Assembly (NCBI GenBank): GCA_015661825.1 | Contig: DQVI01000138.1 | Location: 19,091-83,090 of the forward strand | From: Novosphingobium capsulatum | GTDB taxonomy: Bacteria; Pseudomonadota; Alphaproteobacteria; Sphingomonadales; Sphingomonadaceae | Reading direction: 5' to 3' | Length of the DNA: 64,000 nucleotides | Shown here: positions 63,391-64,000 of the stretch, piece by piece | Layout of the letters: every line of letters starts with the position of its first letter | Numbering within the stretch: position 1 is the first letter of the stretch | Position numbers and translations under genes: made by a program | The notes under the pieces: generated by a model | The model's input: only the letters and a program-made list of their open reading frames with translations | What the model was told of the DNA's origin: nothing | Databases searched by the model: none

Positions 63391-64000
63391 ACCGGATGGT
63401 CGTGCCCTTCGTGTGCCAGGACAGCGTGCTGTTCGGCACGCTCGACCTTGGCGCGGCGAGCGGGGCGACGGGCCTGCTGATCGTCTCGGGCGGAGGCGAA
63501 ATCCGCGCGGGAAGCTGGGGCGGACAGGCCCGGCTGGCCGCGCGTCTGGCCAACGAGGGCATCCCGGTGTTCCGCTTCGACCGGCGCGGGGTGGGCGATA
63601 GCTGCGGGACCAATCCCGGCTTCCGCGCGCTCGGGCCCGACATCGCCGCCGCGCTCACCGCGTTTCGCGCCGCCGCCCCCCATGTGAAGCGCATCGTCGC
63701 CTTCGGCAATTGCGACGGGGCAAGCGCGCTGATGCTCCACGCCGCCGCGATCGGCGGGATCGACGCGCTCGTGCTGGGCAACCCCTGGACGCTTGAAGAG
63801 GCCGGGGAAGATGCTGGCGAAGAAAACGACCCGCAGGCCGGAACGCCCACCCATTCCGCCGCCTCCCTGCGCCGCCATTACTTGCGGCGCCTGACCGATC
63901 CGCGCCAGTGGCTGCGGCTCGCGCGCGGGGCGGTCGATCTCAAGGGTCTGGCTCTGGGCCTGCGCATGGCCGCCCGGCCCCAGCCGCCTTCGGCGCTGGC
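63387..64000 (+). CDS. hydrolase 1, exosortase A system-associated (3' end outside window)
   Basis: An alpha/beta-hydrolase cut by the window end after 204 codons. LLIVSGGGEIRAGSWGGQARLA is the family oxyanion region, and FRFDRRGVGDS follows. The nucleophile elbow reads FGNCDGASAL, with Cys109 in the serine position, so a thiol-type hydrolase or acyltransferase is expected. ATGA overlaps the previous gene. The acid and histidine of the triad lie beyond the window. Confidence 0.88.
   Translation, partial: MNRMVVPFVCQDSVLFGTLDLGAASGATGLLIVSGGGEIRAGSWGGQARLAARLANEGIPVFRFDRRGVGDSCGTNPGFRALGPDIAAALTAFRAAAPHVKRIVAFGNCDGASALMLHAAAIGGIDALVLGNPWTLEEAGEDAGEENDPQAGTPTHSAASLRRHYLRRLTDPRQWLRLARGAVDLKGLALGLRMAARPQPPSAL

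Noticed and set aside
1..64000. CRISPR array, insertion sequence, prophage or attachment site
   Set aside because: No regularly spaced direct repeats, transposase, integrase or phage motifs were seen. The repeats found are within-gene tandem repeats or short palindromes.

Overview
The window is a GC-rich (roughly two-thirds GC by eye) alphaproteobacterial chromosome segment, almost certainly from the Sphingomonadales and Novosphingobium-like. The evidence is the 14-gene nuo operon continuing into birA-coaX-rnj-DUF1467, the amidase-PBP1A-prfB block divergent from rne, and a complete-looking exosortase A (XrtA) exopolysaccharide locus of the sphingomonad type, with EpsI fused to XrtA. No tRNA, rRNA, CRISPR array, insertion sequence or prophage gene was seen.

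Layout. 1-2.4 kb: the 3' end of a PhoB-type response regulator, a small unknown membrane protein, a bestrophin-family channel and a DUF1467 protein. 2.5-20.5 kb (minus strand): one tightly overlapped operon nuoABCD, a 69-aa membrane ORF, an NTF2-like ORF, then nuoEFGHIJKLMN-birA-coaX-rnj. Start and stop codons overlap at most junctions (ATGA, GTGA, TAATG). 20.8-28 kb: a prepilin peptidase, thiolase, SH3 protein, 2-hydroxyacid dehydrogenase, ammonium transporter and a nitronate monooxygenase-like flavoprotein with an extra cysteine cluster. 28-37.8 kb: prfB, PBP1A and an N-acetylmuramoyl-alanine amidase on the minus strand, then divergent rne behind a ~0.7 kb leader, then an AEC permease. 37.9-42.2 kb: an S9 peptidase, divergent sdhB (no sdhCDA beside it) and zapE. 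42.2-44.9 kb: an AT-richer patch holding a CHASE2/degenerate GGDEF/EAL c-di-GMP phosphodiesterase.

45-64 kb is the XrtA locus. The leftward operon runs from the outer-membrane export lipoprotein through chain-length determinant, tyrosine autokinase, outer-membrane barrel, ExeA-like ATPase, polysaccharide deacetylase, FemAB-like transferase and glycosyltransferase to XrtA-EpsI and an asparagine-synthase-like amidotransferase. Upstream of it lie a PLP-dependent decarboxylase and an acyl-CoA ligase in the same direction. Divergent from the ligase are a GNAT-like transferase, an acyl carrier protein and two alpha/beta hydrolases, the last cut by the window end. The first group makes, exports and modifies a polysaccharide and sorts PEP-CTERM proteins. 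The second group looks like a small carrier-protein pathway whose product is unknown. That pathway, including two 'hydrolases' lacking a normal serine nucleophile, is the least explained part of the window.

Start codons were chosen from overlaps, Shine-Dalgarno sequences and family lengths; several are GTG or TTG. All family assignments come from reading motifs and recalling families, with no database search.
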